Assembly: GCF_051020975.1 (NCBI RefSeq)
Contig: NW_027478159.1
Span: 14,958,501 to 15,022,500 of the forward strand
DNA length: 64,000 nucleotides
Direction: 5' to 3'
Source: Osmia lignaria lignaria
Lineage: Eukaryota; Arthropoda; Insecta; Hymenoptera; Megachilidae
In this document: positions 24,267-36,302 of the stretch, one piece after another
How positions within the stretch are numbered: the stretch's first letter is position 1
Layout: each line of letters starts with the position of its first letter
Position numbers and translations under genes: made by a program
Notes under the pieces: generated by a model
The model's input: the letters and a program-made list of their open reading frames with translations, nothing else
Databases searched by the model: none
What the model was told of the DNA's origin: nothing

Positions 24267-25033
24267 GCTATATCTCGAGAACTACGCGTCTGATCAAAAA
24301 ATATCATAGAACATAAAAAGTAGGAAACTTAATTCTCTACAAAAACGGTCTCTTAACATTTTGCCATAGCTCGCTTCGTTTCCGAGATATTTGCAGATTT
24401 ATCTCAAGGGAAGGGGCCTGACGGACATATTTCGAGATATTTCTTCTTCTTGTTGTTCTTCTTCTGCACAGCTAAGCTGGAAGTGGCATTTGCGGCTCGC
24501 ACTAGTGCAGAGTTATCTCAACGAAAGGGGCCACGGTGTTTCTGTATCTCCATTATGTTGGTGCGGCTTCGGAACTTTTAAATATCTCGATATATCTCGA
24601 AAACTACGCTTCTGATCTAAAATATCATACAACATAAATTGTAGGAAACTTGATTCTCTACAAAAAAGGTCTCTTAACATTTCGCCATAGCTCGCTACGT
24701 TTCCGAGATATTTGCAGATTTATCTCAAGGGAAGGGGCCTGTCGGACATATTTCGAGATATTTCTTCTTCTTGTTGTTCTTCTTCTGCACAGCTAAGCTG
24801 GAAGTGGCATTTGCGGCTCGCACTAGTGCAGAGTTATCTCAAAGAAAGGGGCCACGGTGTTTCTGTATCTCTATTATGTTGGTGCGGCTTCGGAACTTTT
24901 AAATATCTCGATATATCGCGAAAACTACGCATCTGATCAAAAAATATCATAGAACATAAAAAGTAGGAAACTTAATTCTCTACAAAAAAGGTCTCTTAAC
25001 ATTTTGCCATAGCTCGCTTCGTTTCCGAGATAT
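24267..25033 (+). repeat. Domain B 4-monomer unit, partial copy 2
   Basis: This repeats the GCGTCTG end, the 321-bp bk monomer and the GCCTGTCGG monomer of copy 1 with no difference noticed. It then switches to a different 321-bp bk monomer at 25034 instead of the TTTCCAGATATTT monomer. Confidence 0.75.
24391..24711 (+). repeat. 321-bp monomer with the GATCTAAAATATC deletion (4 of 5)
   Basis: The deletion is at 24618. It duplicates the monomer at 23104, four monomers upstream, including CTCCATTATG and GCTCGCTACG. Confidence 0.9.
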
Positions 25034-25354
25034 TTGCAGATTTATCTCAAGGGAAGGGGCCTGACGGACATATTTCGAGATATTCCTTCTTCTTGTTGTT
25101 CTTCTTCTGCACAGCTAAGCTGGAAGTGGCATTTGCGGCTCGCACTAGTGCAGAGTTATCTCAACGAAAGGGGCCACGGTGTTTCTGTATCTCTATTATG
25201 TTGGTGCGGCTTCGGAACTTTTAAATATCTCGATATATCTCGAAAACTACGCTTCTGATCTAAAATATCATACAACATAAATTGTAGGAAGCATAATTCT
25301 CTACAAAAAAGGTCTCTTAACATTTTGCCATAGCTCGCTTCGTTTCCGAGATAT
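25034..25354 (+). repeat. 321-bp monomer with the GATCTAAAATATC deletion (5 of 5)
   Basis: The deletion is at 25261. It shares TATTCCTTC, CTCAACGAAAGG and GTAGGAAGCATAATTC with the monomer at 5074, about 20 kb away in another domain. Confidence 0.9.
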
Positions 25355-28300
25355 TTGCAGATATATCTCAAGGGAAGGGGCCTGACGGACATATTTCGAG
25401 ATACTTCTTCTTCTTGTTGTTCTTCTTCTGCACAGCTAAGCTGGAAGTGGCATTTACAGCTCGCAATAGTGCAGAGTTATCTCAAAGAAAGGGGCCACGG
25501 TGTTTCTGTATCTCTATTATGTTGGTGCGGCTTCGGAACTTTTAAATATCTTGATATATCTCGAGAACTACGCATCTGATCAAAAAATATCATGGAACAT
25601 AAAAAGTAGAAAACTTAATTCTCTACAAAAAAGGTCTCTTAACATTTTGCCATAGCTCGCTTCGTTTCCGAGATATTTGCAGATTTATCTCAAGGGAAGG
25701 GGCCTAACGGACATATTTCCAGATATTTCTTCTTCTTGGTGTTCTTCTTCTGCACAGCTAAGCTGGAAGTGGAATTTGCGGCTCGCACTAGTGCAGACTT
25801 ATCTCAAAGAAAGGGGCCACGGTGTTTCTGTATCTCTATTATGTTGGAGCGGCTTCGGAACTTTTAAATATCTTGGTATATCTCGAGAACTACGCATCTG
25901 ATCAAAAAATATCATAGAACATAAAAAGTAGGAAACTTAATTCTCTACAAAAAAGGTCTCTTAACATTTTGCCATAGCTCGCTTCGTTTCCGAGATATTT
26001 GCAGATTTATCTCAAGGGAAGGGGCCTAACGGACATATTTCGAGATATTTCTTCTTCTTGTTGTTCTTCTTCTGCACAGCTAAACTGGAAGTGGCATTTC
26101 CAGCTCGCAATAGTGCAGAGTTATCTCAAAGAAAGGGGCCACGGTGTTTCTGTATCTCTATTATGTTGGTGCGGCTTCGGAACTTTCAAATATCTTGATA
26201 TATCTCGAGAACTACGCATCTGATCAAGAAATATCATACTACATAAAAAGTAGGAAACTTAATTCTCTACAACAAAGGTCTCTAAACATTTTGCCATAGC
26301 TCGCTTCGTTTCCGAGATATTTGCAGATTTATCTCAAGGGAAGGGGCCTGACGGACATATTTCGAGATGTTTCTTCTTCTTGTTGTTCTTCTTCTGCACA
26401 GCTAAGCTGGAAGTGGCATTTGCAGCTCGCAATAGTGCAGAGTTATCTCAAAGAGAGGGGCCACGGTATTTCTGTATCTCTATTATGTTGGTGCGGCTTC
26501 GGAACTTTTAAATATCTTGATATATCTCGAGAACTACGCATCTGATCAAAAAATATCATAGAAGATAAAACGTAGGAAACTTGATTCTCTACAAAAAAGG
26601 TCTCTTAACATTTCGCCATAGCTCGCTTCGTTTCCGAGATATTTGCAGATTTATCTCAAGGGAAGGGGCCTGTCGGACATATTTCGAGATATTTCTTCTT
26701 CTTGTTGTTCTTCTTCTGCACAGCTAAGCTGGAAGTGGCATTTGCGGCTCGCACTAGTGCAGAGTTATCTCAAAGAAAGGGGCCACGGTGTTTCTGTATC
26801 TCTATTATGTTGGTGCGGCTTTGGAACTTTTAAATATCTTGATATATCTCGAGAACTACGCGTCTGATCAAAAAATATCATAGAACATAAAAAGTAGGAA
26901 ACTTAATTCTCTACAAAAACGGTCTCTTAACATTTTGCCATAGCTCGCTTCGTTTCCGAGATATTTGCAGATTTATCTCAAGGGAAGGGGCCTGACGGAC
27001 ATATTTCGAAATATTTCTTATTCTTGTTGTTCTTCTTCTGCACAGCTAAGCTGGAAGTGGCATTTGCAGCTCGCAATAGTGCAGAGTTATCTCAAAGAAA
27101 GGGGCCACGGTGTTTCTGTATCTCTATTATGTTGGTGCAGCTTCGGAGCTTTTAAATATCTTGATATATCTCGAGAACTACGCATCTGCTCAAAAAATAT
27201 CATAGAACATAAATTGTAGGAAACATAATTCTCTACAAAAAACGTCTGTTAACATTTTGCCATAGCTCGCTTCGTTTCCGAGATATTTGCAGATTTATCT
27301 CAAGGGAAGGGGCCTGACGGACATATTTCGAGATATTTCTTCTTCTTGTTGTTCTTCCTCTGCACAGCTAAGCTGGAAGTGGCATTTGCAGCTCGCAATA
27401 GTGCAGAGTTATCTCAAAGAAAGGGGCCACGGTGTTTCTGTATCTCTATTATGTTGGTGCGGCTTCGGAACTTTTAAATATCTTGATATATCTCGAGAAC
27501 TACGCCTCTGATCGAAAAATATCATAGAACATAAAAAGTAGGAAACTTAATTCTCTACAAAAAACGTCTCTTAACATTTTGCCATAGCTCGCTTCGTTTC
27601 CGAGATATTTGCAGATTTATCTCAAGGGAAGGGGCCTGACAGACATATTTCGAGATATTTCTTCTTCTTGTTGTTCTTCTTCTGCACAGCTAAGCTGGAA
27701 GTGGCATTTGCAGCTCGCAATAGTGCAGAGTTATCTCAAAGAAAGGGGCCACGGTGTTTCTGTATCTCTATTATGTTGGTGCGGCTTCGGAACTTTTAAA
27801 TATCTTGATATATCTCGAGAACAACGCATCTGATCAAAAAATATCATAGAACATAAAAAGTAGGAAACTTAATTGTCTACAAAAAAGGGCTCTTAACATT
27901 TTGCCATAGCTCGCTTCGTTTCCGAGATATTTGCATATTTATCTCAAGGGAAGGGGCCTGACGGACATATTTCGAGATATTTCTTCTTCTTGTTGTTCTT
28001 CTTCTGCACAGCTAAGCTGGAAGTGGCATTTGCGGCTCGCACTAGTGCAGAGTTATCTCAAAGAAAGGGCCCACGGTGCTTCTGTATCTCTATTATGTTG
28101 GTGCGGCTTCGGAACTTTTAAATATCTCGATATATCTCGAGAACTACGCATCTGATCAAAAAATATCATAGAACATAAAAAGTAGGAAACTTAATTCTCT
28201 ACAAAAAATGTCTCTTAACATTTTGCCATAGCTCGCTTCGTTTCCGAGATATTTGCAGATTTATCTCAAGGGAAGGGGTCTGACGGACATATTTCGAGAT

Positions 28301-29218
28301 ATTTCTTCTTCTTGTTGTTCTTCTTCTGCACAGCTAAGCTGGAAGTGGCATTTGCAGCTCGCAGTAGTGCAGAGTTATCTCAAAGAAAGGGGCCACGGTG
28401 TTTCTGTATCTCTATTATGTTGGTGCGGCTTCGGAACTTTTAAATATCTTGATATATCTCGAGAACTACGCATCTGATCAAAAAATATCATAGAACATAA
28501 AAAGTAGGAAACTTAATTCTCTACAAAAAAGGTCTCTTAACATTTTGCCATAGCTCGCTTCGTTTCCGAGATATTTGCAGATTTATCTCAATGGAAGGGG
28601 CCTGACGGGCATATTTCGAGATATTTCTTCTTCTTGTTGTTCTTCTTCTGCACAGCTAAGCTGGAAGTGGCATTTGCAGCGCGCAATAGTGCAGAGTTAT
28701 CTCAAAGAAAGGGGCCACGGTGTTTCTGTGTCTCTATTATGTTGGTGCGGCTTCGGAACTTTTAAATATCTTGATATATCTCGAGAACTACGCATCCGAT
28801 CAAAAAATATCATAGAACATAAAAAGTAGGAAACTTAATTCTCTACAAAAAAGGTCTCTTAACATTTTGCCATAGCTCGCTTCGTTTCCGAGATATTTGC
28901 AGATATATCTCAAGGGAAGGGGCCTGACGGACATATTTCGAGATATTTCTTCTTCTTGTTGTTCTTCTTCTGCACAGCTAAGCTGGGAGTGGCATTTGCA
29001 GCTCGCAATAGTGCAGAGTTATCTCAAAGAAAGGGGCCACGGTGTTTCTGTATCTCTATTATGTTGGTGCGGCTTCGGAACTTTTAAATATCTTGATATA
29101 TCTCGAGAACTACGCCTCTGATCGAAAAATATCATAGAACATAAAAAGTAGGAAACTTAATTCTCTACAAAAAACGTCTCTTAACATTTTGCCATAGCTC
29201 GCTTCGTTTCCGAGATAT

Positions 29219-30506
29219 TTGCAGATTTATCTCAAGGGAAGGGGCCTGACAGACATATTTCGAGATATTTCTTCTTCTTGTTGTTCTTCTTCTGCACAGC
29301 TGAGCTGGAAGTGGCATTTGCAGCTCGCAATAGTGCAGAGTTATCTCAAAGAAAGGGGCCACGGTGTTTCTGTATCTCTATTATGTTGGTGCGGCTTCGG
29401 AACTTTTAAATATCTTGATATATCTCGAGAACAACGCATCTGATCAAAAAATATCATAGAACATAAAAAGTAGGAAACTTAATTCTCTACAAAAAACGGC
29501 TCTTAACATTTTGCCATAGCTCGCTTCGTTTCCGAGATATTTGCATATTTATCTCAAGGGAAGGGGCCTGACGGACATATTTCGAGATATTTCTTCTTCT
29601 TGTTGTTCTTCTTCTGCACAGCTAAGCTGGAAGTGGCATTTGCGGCTCGCACTAGTGCAGAGTTATCTCAAAGAAAGGGCCCACGGTGCTTCTGTATCTC
29701 TATTATGTTGGTGCGGCTTCGGAACTTTTAAATATCTCGATATATCTCGAGAACTACGCATCTGATCAAAAAATATCATAGAACATAAAAAGTAGGAAAC
29801 TTAATTCTCTACAAAAAATGTCTCTTAACATTTTGCCATAGCTCGCTTCGTTTCCGAGATATTTGCAGATTTATCTCAAGGGAAGGGGCCTGACAGACAT
29901 ATTTCGAGATATTTCTTCTTCTTGTTGTTCTTCTTCTGCACAGCTGAGCTGGAAGTGGCATTTGCAGCTCGCAATAGTGCAGAGTTATCTCAAAGAAAGG
30001 GGCCACGGTGTTTCTGTATCTCTATTATGTTGGTGCGGCTTCGGAACTTTTAAATATCTTGATATATCTCGAGAACAACGCATCTGATCAAAAAATATCA
30101 TAGAACATAAAAAGTAGGAAACTTAATTCTCTACAAAAAAGGGCTCTTAACATTTTGCCATAGCTCGCTTCGTTTCCGAGATATTTGCATATTTATCTCA
30201 AGGGAAGGGGCCTGACGGACATATTTCGAGATATTTCTTCTTCTTGTTGTTCTTCTTCTGCACAGCTAAGCTGGAAGTGGCATTTGCGGCTCGCACTAGT
30301 GCAGAGTTATCTCAAAGAAAGGGCCCACGGTGCTTCTGTATCTCTATTATGTTGGTGCGGCTTCGGAACTTTTAAATATCTCGATATATCTCGAGAACTA
30401 CGCATCTGATCAAAAAATATCATAGAACATAAAAAGTAGGAAACTTAATTCTCTACAAAAAATGTCTCTTAACATTTTGCCATAGCTCGCTTCGTTTCCG
30501 AGATAT
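29219..30506 (+). repeat. aq-Bl dimer repeated twice
   Basis: The a-type monomers at 29219 and 29863 share CTGACAGAC and CAGCTGAGCTGG, and each is followed by a Bl monomer. The period is 644 bp. The copies differ in the junction preceding them (AACGTCTC near 29174, AATGTCTC near 29818). Confidence 0.8.
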
Positions 30507-31794
30507 TTGCAGATTTATCTCAAGGGAAGGGGTCTGACGGACATATTTCGAGATATTTCTTCTTCTTGTTGTTCTTCTTCTGCACAGCTAAGCTGGAAGT
30601 GGCATTTGCAGCTCGCAGTAGGGCAGAGTTATCTCAAAGAAAGGGGCCACGGTGTTTCTGTATCTCTATTATGTTGGTGCGGCTTCGGAACTTTTATATA
30701 TCTTGATATATCTCGAGAACTACGCATCTGATCAAAAAATATCATAGAACATAAAAAGTAGGAAACTTAATTCTCTACAAAAAAGGTCTCTTAACATTTT
30801 GCCATAGCTCGCTTCGTTTCCGAGATATTTGCAGATTTATCTCAATGGAAGGGGCCTGACTAGCATATTTCGAGATATTTCTTCTTCTTGTTGTTCTTCT
30901 TCTGCACAGCTAAGCTGGAAGTGGCATTTGCGGCTCGCACTAGTGCAGAGTTATCTCAAAGAAAGGGCCCACGGTGCTTCTGTATCTCTATTATGTTGGT
31001 GCGGCTTCGGAACTTTTAAATATCTCGATATATCTCGAGAACTACGCATCTGATCAAAAAATATCATAGAACATAAAAAGTAGGAAACTTAATTCTCTAC
31101 AAAAAATGTCTCTTAACATTTTGCCATAGCTCGCTTCGTTTCCGAGATATTTGCAGATTTATCTCAAGGGAAGGGGTCTGACGGACATATTTCGAGATAT
31201 TTCTTCTTCTTGTTGTTCTTCTTCTGCACAGCTAAGCTGGAAGTGGCATTTGCAGCTCGCAGTAGGGCAGAGTTATCTCAAAGAAAGGGGCCACGGTGTT
31301 TCTGTATCTCTATTATGTTGGTGCGGCTTCGGAACTTTTATATATCTTGATATATCTCGAGAACTACGCATCTGATCAAAAAATATCATAGAACATAAAA
31401 AGTAGGAAACTTAATTCTCTACAAAAAAGGTCTCTTAACATTTTGCCATAGCTCGCTTCGTTTCCGAGATATTTGCAGATTTATCTCAATGGAAGGGGCC
31501 TGACTAGCATATTTCGAGATATTTCTTCTTCTTGTTGTTCTTCTTCTGCACAGCTAAGCTGGAAGTGGCATTTGCAGCGCGCAATAGTGCAGAGTTATCT
31601 CAAAGAAAGGGGCCACGGTGTTTCTGTATCTCTATTATGTTGGTGCGGCTTCGGAACTTTTAAATATCTTGATATATCTCGAGAACTACGCATCCGATCA
31701 AAAAATATCATAGAACATAAAAAGTAGGAAACTTAATTCTCTACAAAAAAGGTCTCTTAACATTTTGCCATAGCTCGCTTCGTTTCCGAGATAT
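30507..31794 (+). repeat. 644-bp duplication with private mutations and a hybrid monomer
   Basis: The cl monomers at 30507 and 31151 share two otherwise unseen changes, AGTAGGGCAG and CTTTTATATATC. The monomers after each (30829 and 31473) share CAATGGAAG and GACTAGCAT. The one at 30829 then switches to class B with GGGCCC, while that at 31473 continues as class d. The first is therefore a hybrid formed at the duplication junction. Confidence 0.85.
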
Positions 31795-32760
31795 TTGCAG
31801 ATATATCTCAAGGGAAGGGGCCTGACGGACATATTTCGAGATATTTCTTCTTCTTGTTGTTCTTCTTCTGCACAGCTAAGCTGGGAGTGGCATTTGCAGC
31901 TCGCAATAGTGCAGAGTTATCTCAAAGAAAGGGGCCACGGTGTTTCTGTATCTCTATTATGTTGGTGCGGCTTCGGAACTTTTAAATATCTTGATATATC
32001 TCGAGAACAACGCATCTGCTCAAAAAATATCATAGAACATAAAAAGTAGGAAACTTAATTCTCTACAAAAAAGGTCTCTTAACATTTTGCCATAGCTCGC
32101 TTCGTTTCCGAGATATTTGCATATTTATCTCAAGGGAAGGGGCCTGACGGACATATTTCGAGATATTTCTTCTTCTTGTTGTTCTTCTTCTGCACAGCTA
32201 AGCTGGAAGTGGCATTTGCGGCTCGCACTAGTGCAGAGTTATCTCAAAGAAAGGGGCCACGGTGTTTCTGTATCTCTATTATGTTGGTGCGGCTTCGGAA
32301 CTTTTAAATATCTTGATATATCTCGAGAACAACGCATCTGATCAAAAAATATCATAGAACATAAAAAGTAGGAAACTTAATTCTCTACAAAAAAGGTCTC
32401 TTAACATTTTGCCATAGCTCGCTTCGTTTCCGAGATATTTGCATATTTATCTCAAGGGAAGGGGCCTGACGGACATATTTCGAGATATTTCTTCTTCTTG
32501 TTGTTCTTCTTCTGCACAGCTAAGCTGGAAGTGGCATTTGCGGCTCGCACTAGTGCAGAGTTATCTCAAAGAAAGGGGCCACGGTGTTTCTGTATCTCTA
32601 TTATGTTGGTGCGGCTTCGGAACTTTTAAATATCTCGATATATCTCGAAAACTACGCTTCTGATCAAAAAATATCATAGAATATAAATTGTAGGAAACAT
32701 AATTCCCTACAAAAAAGGTCTCTTAACATTTTGCCATAGCTCGCTTCGTTTCCGAGATAT
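31473..32760 (+). repeat. Four-monomer block dl-aq-bq-bk, copy 2
   Basis: Partner of 15699-16986 on the other side of domain B. Private changes are GACTAGCAT near 31504, TGCTCAAAA near 32019 and GAATATAAATTG near 32681. The shared order supports a common origin of domains A and A'. Confidence 0.75.
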
Positions 32761-33082
32761 TTGCAGATATATCTCAAGGGAAGGGGCCTGACGGACATAT
32801 TTCGAGATATTTCTTCTTCTTGTTGTTCTTCTTCTGCACAGCTAAGCTGGAAGTGGCATTTGCAGCGCGCAATAGTGCAGAGTTATCTCAAAGAAAGGGG
32901 CCACGGTGTTTCTGTATCTCTATTATGTTGGTGCGGCTTCGGAACTTTTAAATATCTTGATATATCTCGAGAACTACGCATCCGATCAAAAAATATCATA
33001 GAACATACAAAGTAGGAAACTTAATTCTCTACAAAAAAGGTCTCTCAACATTTTGCCATAGCTCGTTTCGTTTCCGAGATAT

Positions 33083-33726
33083 TTGCAGATATATCTCAAG
33101 GGAAGGGGCCTGACAGACATATTTCGAGATATTTCTTCTTCTTGTTGTTCTTCTTCTGCACAGCTAAGCTGGAAGTGGCATTTGCAGCTCGCAATAGTGC
33201 AGAGTTATCTCAAAGAAAGGGGCCACGGTGTTTCTGTATCTCTATTATGTTGGTGCGGCTTCGGAACTTTTAAATATCTTGATATATCTCGAGAACTACG
33301 CATCCGATCAAAAAATATCATAGAACATAAAAAGTAGGAAACTTAATTCTCTACAAAAAAGGTCTCTTAACATTTTGCCATAGCTCGTTTCGTTTCCGAG
33401 ATATTTGCAGATATATCTCAAGGGAAGGGGCCTGACAGACATATTTCGAGATATTTCTTCTTCTTGTTGTTCTTCTTCTGCACAGCTAAGCTGGAAGTGG
33501 CATTTGCAGCTCGCAATAGTGCAGAGTTATCTCAAAGAAAGGGGCCACGGTGTTTCTGTATCTCTATTATGTTGGTGCGGCTTCGGAACTTTTAAATATC
33601 TTGATATATCTCGAGAACAACGCATCTGATCAAAAAATATCATAGAACATAAAAAGTAGGAAACTTAATTCTCTACAAAAAAGGTCTCTTAACATTTTGC
33701 CATAGCTCGCTTCGTTTCCGAGATAT
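33083..33726 (+). repeat. Adjacent related a-type monomers with GCTCGTTTCG
   Basis: Both monomers are preceded by GCTCGTTTCG (33063 and 33385) and carry CTGACAGAC and CAGATATATC. They differ at the 3' end, l with CATCCGATC in the first and q in the second, so one end was replaced after a one-monomer duplication. Confidence 0.75.
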
Positions 33727-36302
33727 TTGCAGATTTATCTCAAGGGAAGGGGTCTGACGGACATATTTCGAGATATTTCTTCTTCTTGTTGTTCTTCTTC
33801 TGCACAGCTAAGCTGGAAGTGGCATTTGCAGCTCGCAGTAGTGCAGAGTTATCTCAAAGAAAGGGGCCACGGTGTTTCTGTATCTCTATTATGTTGGTGC
33901 GGCTTCGGAACTTTTAAATATCTTGATATATCTCGAGAACTACGCATCTGATCCAAAAATATCATAGAACATAAAAAGTAGGAAACTTAATTCTCTACAA
34001 AAAAGGTCTCTTAACATTTTGCCATAGCTCGCTTCGTTTCCGAGATATTTGCAGATTTATCTCAATGGAAGGGGCCTGACGGGCATATTTCGAGATATTT
34101 CTTCTTCTTGTTGTTCTTCTTCTGCACAGCTAAGCTGGAAGTGGCATTTGCAGCGCGCAATAGTGCAGAGTTATCTCAAAGAAACGGGCCACGGTGTTTC
34201 TGTATCTCTATTATGTTGGTGCGGCTTCGGAACTTTTAAATATCTTGATATATCTCGAGAACTACGCATCCGATCGAAAAATATCATAGAACATAAAAAG
34301 TAGGAAACTGAATTCTCTACAAAAAAGGTCTCTTAACATTTTGCCATAGCTCGCTTCGTTTCCGAGATATTTGCAGATATATCTCAAGGGAAGGGGCCTG
34401 ACGGACAGATTTCGAGATATTTCTTCTTCTTGTTGTTCTTCTTCTGCACAGCTAAGCTGGGAGTGGCATTTGCAGCTCGCAATAGTGCAGAGTTATCTCA
34501 AAGAAAGGGGGCACGGTGTTTCTGTATCTCTATTATGTTGGTGCGGCTTCGGAACTTTTAAATATCTTGATATATCTCGAGAACAACGCATCTGATCAAA
34601 AAATATCATAGAACATAAAAAGTAGGAAACTTAATTCTCTACAAAAAAGGTCTCTTAACATTTTGCCATAGCTCGCTTCGTTTCCGAGATATTTGCATAT
34701 TTATCTCAAGGGAAGGGGCCTGACGGACATATTTCGAGATATTTCTTCTTCTTGTTGTTCTTCTACTGCACAGCTAAGCTGGAAGTGGCGTTTGCGGCTC
34801 GCACTAGTGCAGAGTTATCTCAAAGAAAGGGGCCACGGTGTTTCTGTATCTCTATTATGTTGGTGCGGCTTCGGAACTTTTAAATATCTCGATATATCTC
34901 GAAAACTACGCTTCTGATCAAAAAATATCATAGAACATAAATTGTAGGAAACATAATTCTCTACAAAAAAGGTCTCTTAACATTTTGCCATAGCTCGCTT
35001 CGTTTCCGAGATATTTGCAGATATATCTCAAGGGAAGGGGCCTGACGGACATATTTCGAGATATTTCTTCTTCTTGTTGTTCTTCTTCTGCACAGCTAAG
35101 CTGGAAGTGGCATTTACAGCTCGCAATAGTGCAGAGTTATCTCAAAGAAAGGGGCCACGGTGTTTCTGTATCTCTATTATGTTGGTGCGGCTTCGGAACT
35201 TTTAAATATCTTGATATATCTCGAGAACTACGCGTCTGATCAAAAAATATTATAGAACATAAAAAGTAGGAAACTTAATTCTCTACAAAAACGGTCTCTT
35301 AACATTTTGCCATAGCTCACTTCGTTTCCGAGATATTTGCAGATATATCTCAAGGGAAGGGGCCTGACGGACATATTTCGAGATATTTCTTCTTCTTGTT
35401 GTTCTTCTTCTGCACAGCTAAGCTGGAAGTGGCATTTCCGGCTCGCACTAGTGCACAGTTATCTCAAAGAAAGGGGCCACGGTGTTTCTGTATCTCTATT
35501 ATGTTGGTGCGTCTTCGGAACTTTTAAATATCTCGATATATCTCGAAAACTACGCTTCTGATCAAAAAATATCATAGAACGTAAATTGTAGGAAACATTA
35601 TTCTCTACAAAAAAGGTCTCTTAACATTTTGCCATAGCTCGCTTCGTTTCCGAGATATTTGCAGATTCATCTCAAGGGAAGGGGTCTGACGGACATATTT
35701 CGAGATATTTCTTCTTCTTGTTGTTCTTCTTCTGCACAGCTAAACTGGAAGTGGCATTTCCAGCTCGCAATCGTGCAGAGTTATCTCAAAGAAAGGGGCC
35801 ACGGTGTTTCTGTATCTCTATTATGTTGGTGCGGCTTCGGAACTTTTAAATATCTTGATATATCTCGAGAACTACGCCTCTGATCGAAAAATATCATAGA
35901 ACATAAAAAGTCGGAAACTTAATTCTCTACAAAAAACGTCTCTTAACATTTTGCCATAGCTCGCTTCGTTTCCGAGATATTTGCAGATTTATCTCAAGGG
36001 AAGGGGCCTGACGGACATATTTCGAGATATTTCTTCTTCTTGTTGTTCTTCTTCTGCACAGCTAAGCTGGAAGTGGCATTTGCAGCGCGCAATAGTGCAG
36101 AGTTATCTCAAAGAAAGGGGCCACGGTGTTTCTGTATCTCTATTATGTTGGTGCGGCTTCGGAACTTTTAAATATCTCGATATATCTCGAGAACTACGCC
36201 TCTGATCGAAAAATATCAATGAACATAAAAAGTAGGAAACTGAATTCTCTACAAAAAAGGTCTCTTAACATTTTGCCATAGCTCGCTTCGTTTCCGAGAT
36301 AT

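Larger units (their letters stand above)
17231..27530 (+). repeat. Satellite domain B (monomers 54-85), distinct subtypes
   Basis: Monomer order: bl bk al al al bl al bl al ak al bl al bk al ak al ev bk bl bl bv bk bl bk al bl el al bv al ar. Private or shared markers are GATACTTGCCGATG (18596, 19240, 21172, 24069), ATTTCCAGATATTT, CAGCTCAAAGGAACTGG (20528, 21816, 22460), CATTTACAGCTCG and TATATCGCGAAAAC. The TTTGCATATT, GGGCCC and CAATGGAAG markers of domain A are missing. Several B markers recur in domains D and E, so B resembles those more than its immediate neighbours. Monomer substitutions are denser here. Edges are set at the shared r-type junction described in the findings. Confidence 0.8.
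27531..35014 (+). repeat. Satellite domain A' (monomers 86-108), like domain A
   Basis: Monomer order: aq Bl cl dl ar aq Bl aq Bl cl Bl cl dl aq bq bk dl al aq cl dl aq bk. TTTGCATATT starts, GGGCCC copies (27931, 29541, 30185, 30829) and CAATGGAAGGGG d monomers all return after being absent for 10 kb. The two a-type monomers at 29219 and 29863 carry CAGCTGAGCTGG. The right edge is placed where CATTTACAGCTCG and GCGTCTG markers appear at 35015-35240. Confidence 0.8.

Noticed and set aside
17231..27530. Domain B as a transposon insertion
   Set aside because: It consists entirely of satellite monomers in the same phase and orientation, with no terminal repeats, coding sequence or target-site duplication of the transposon kind.
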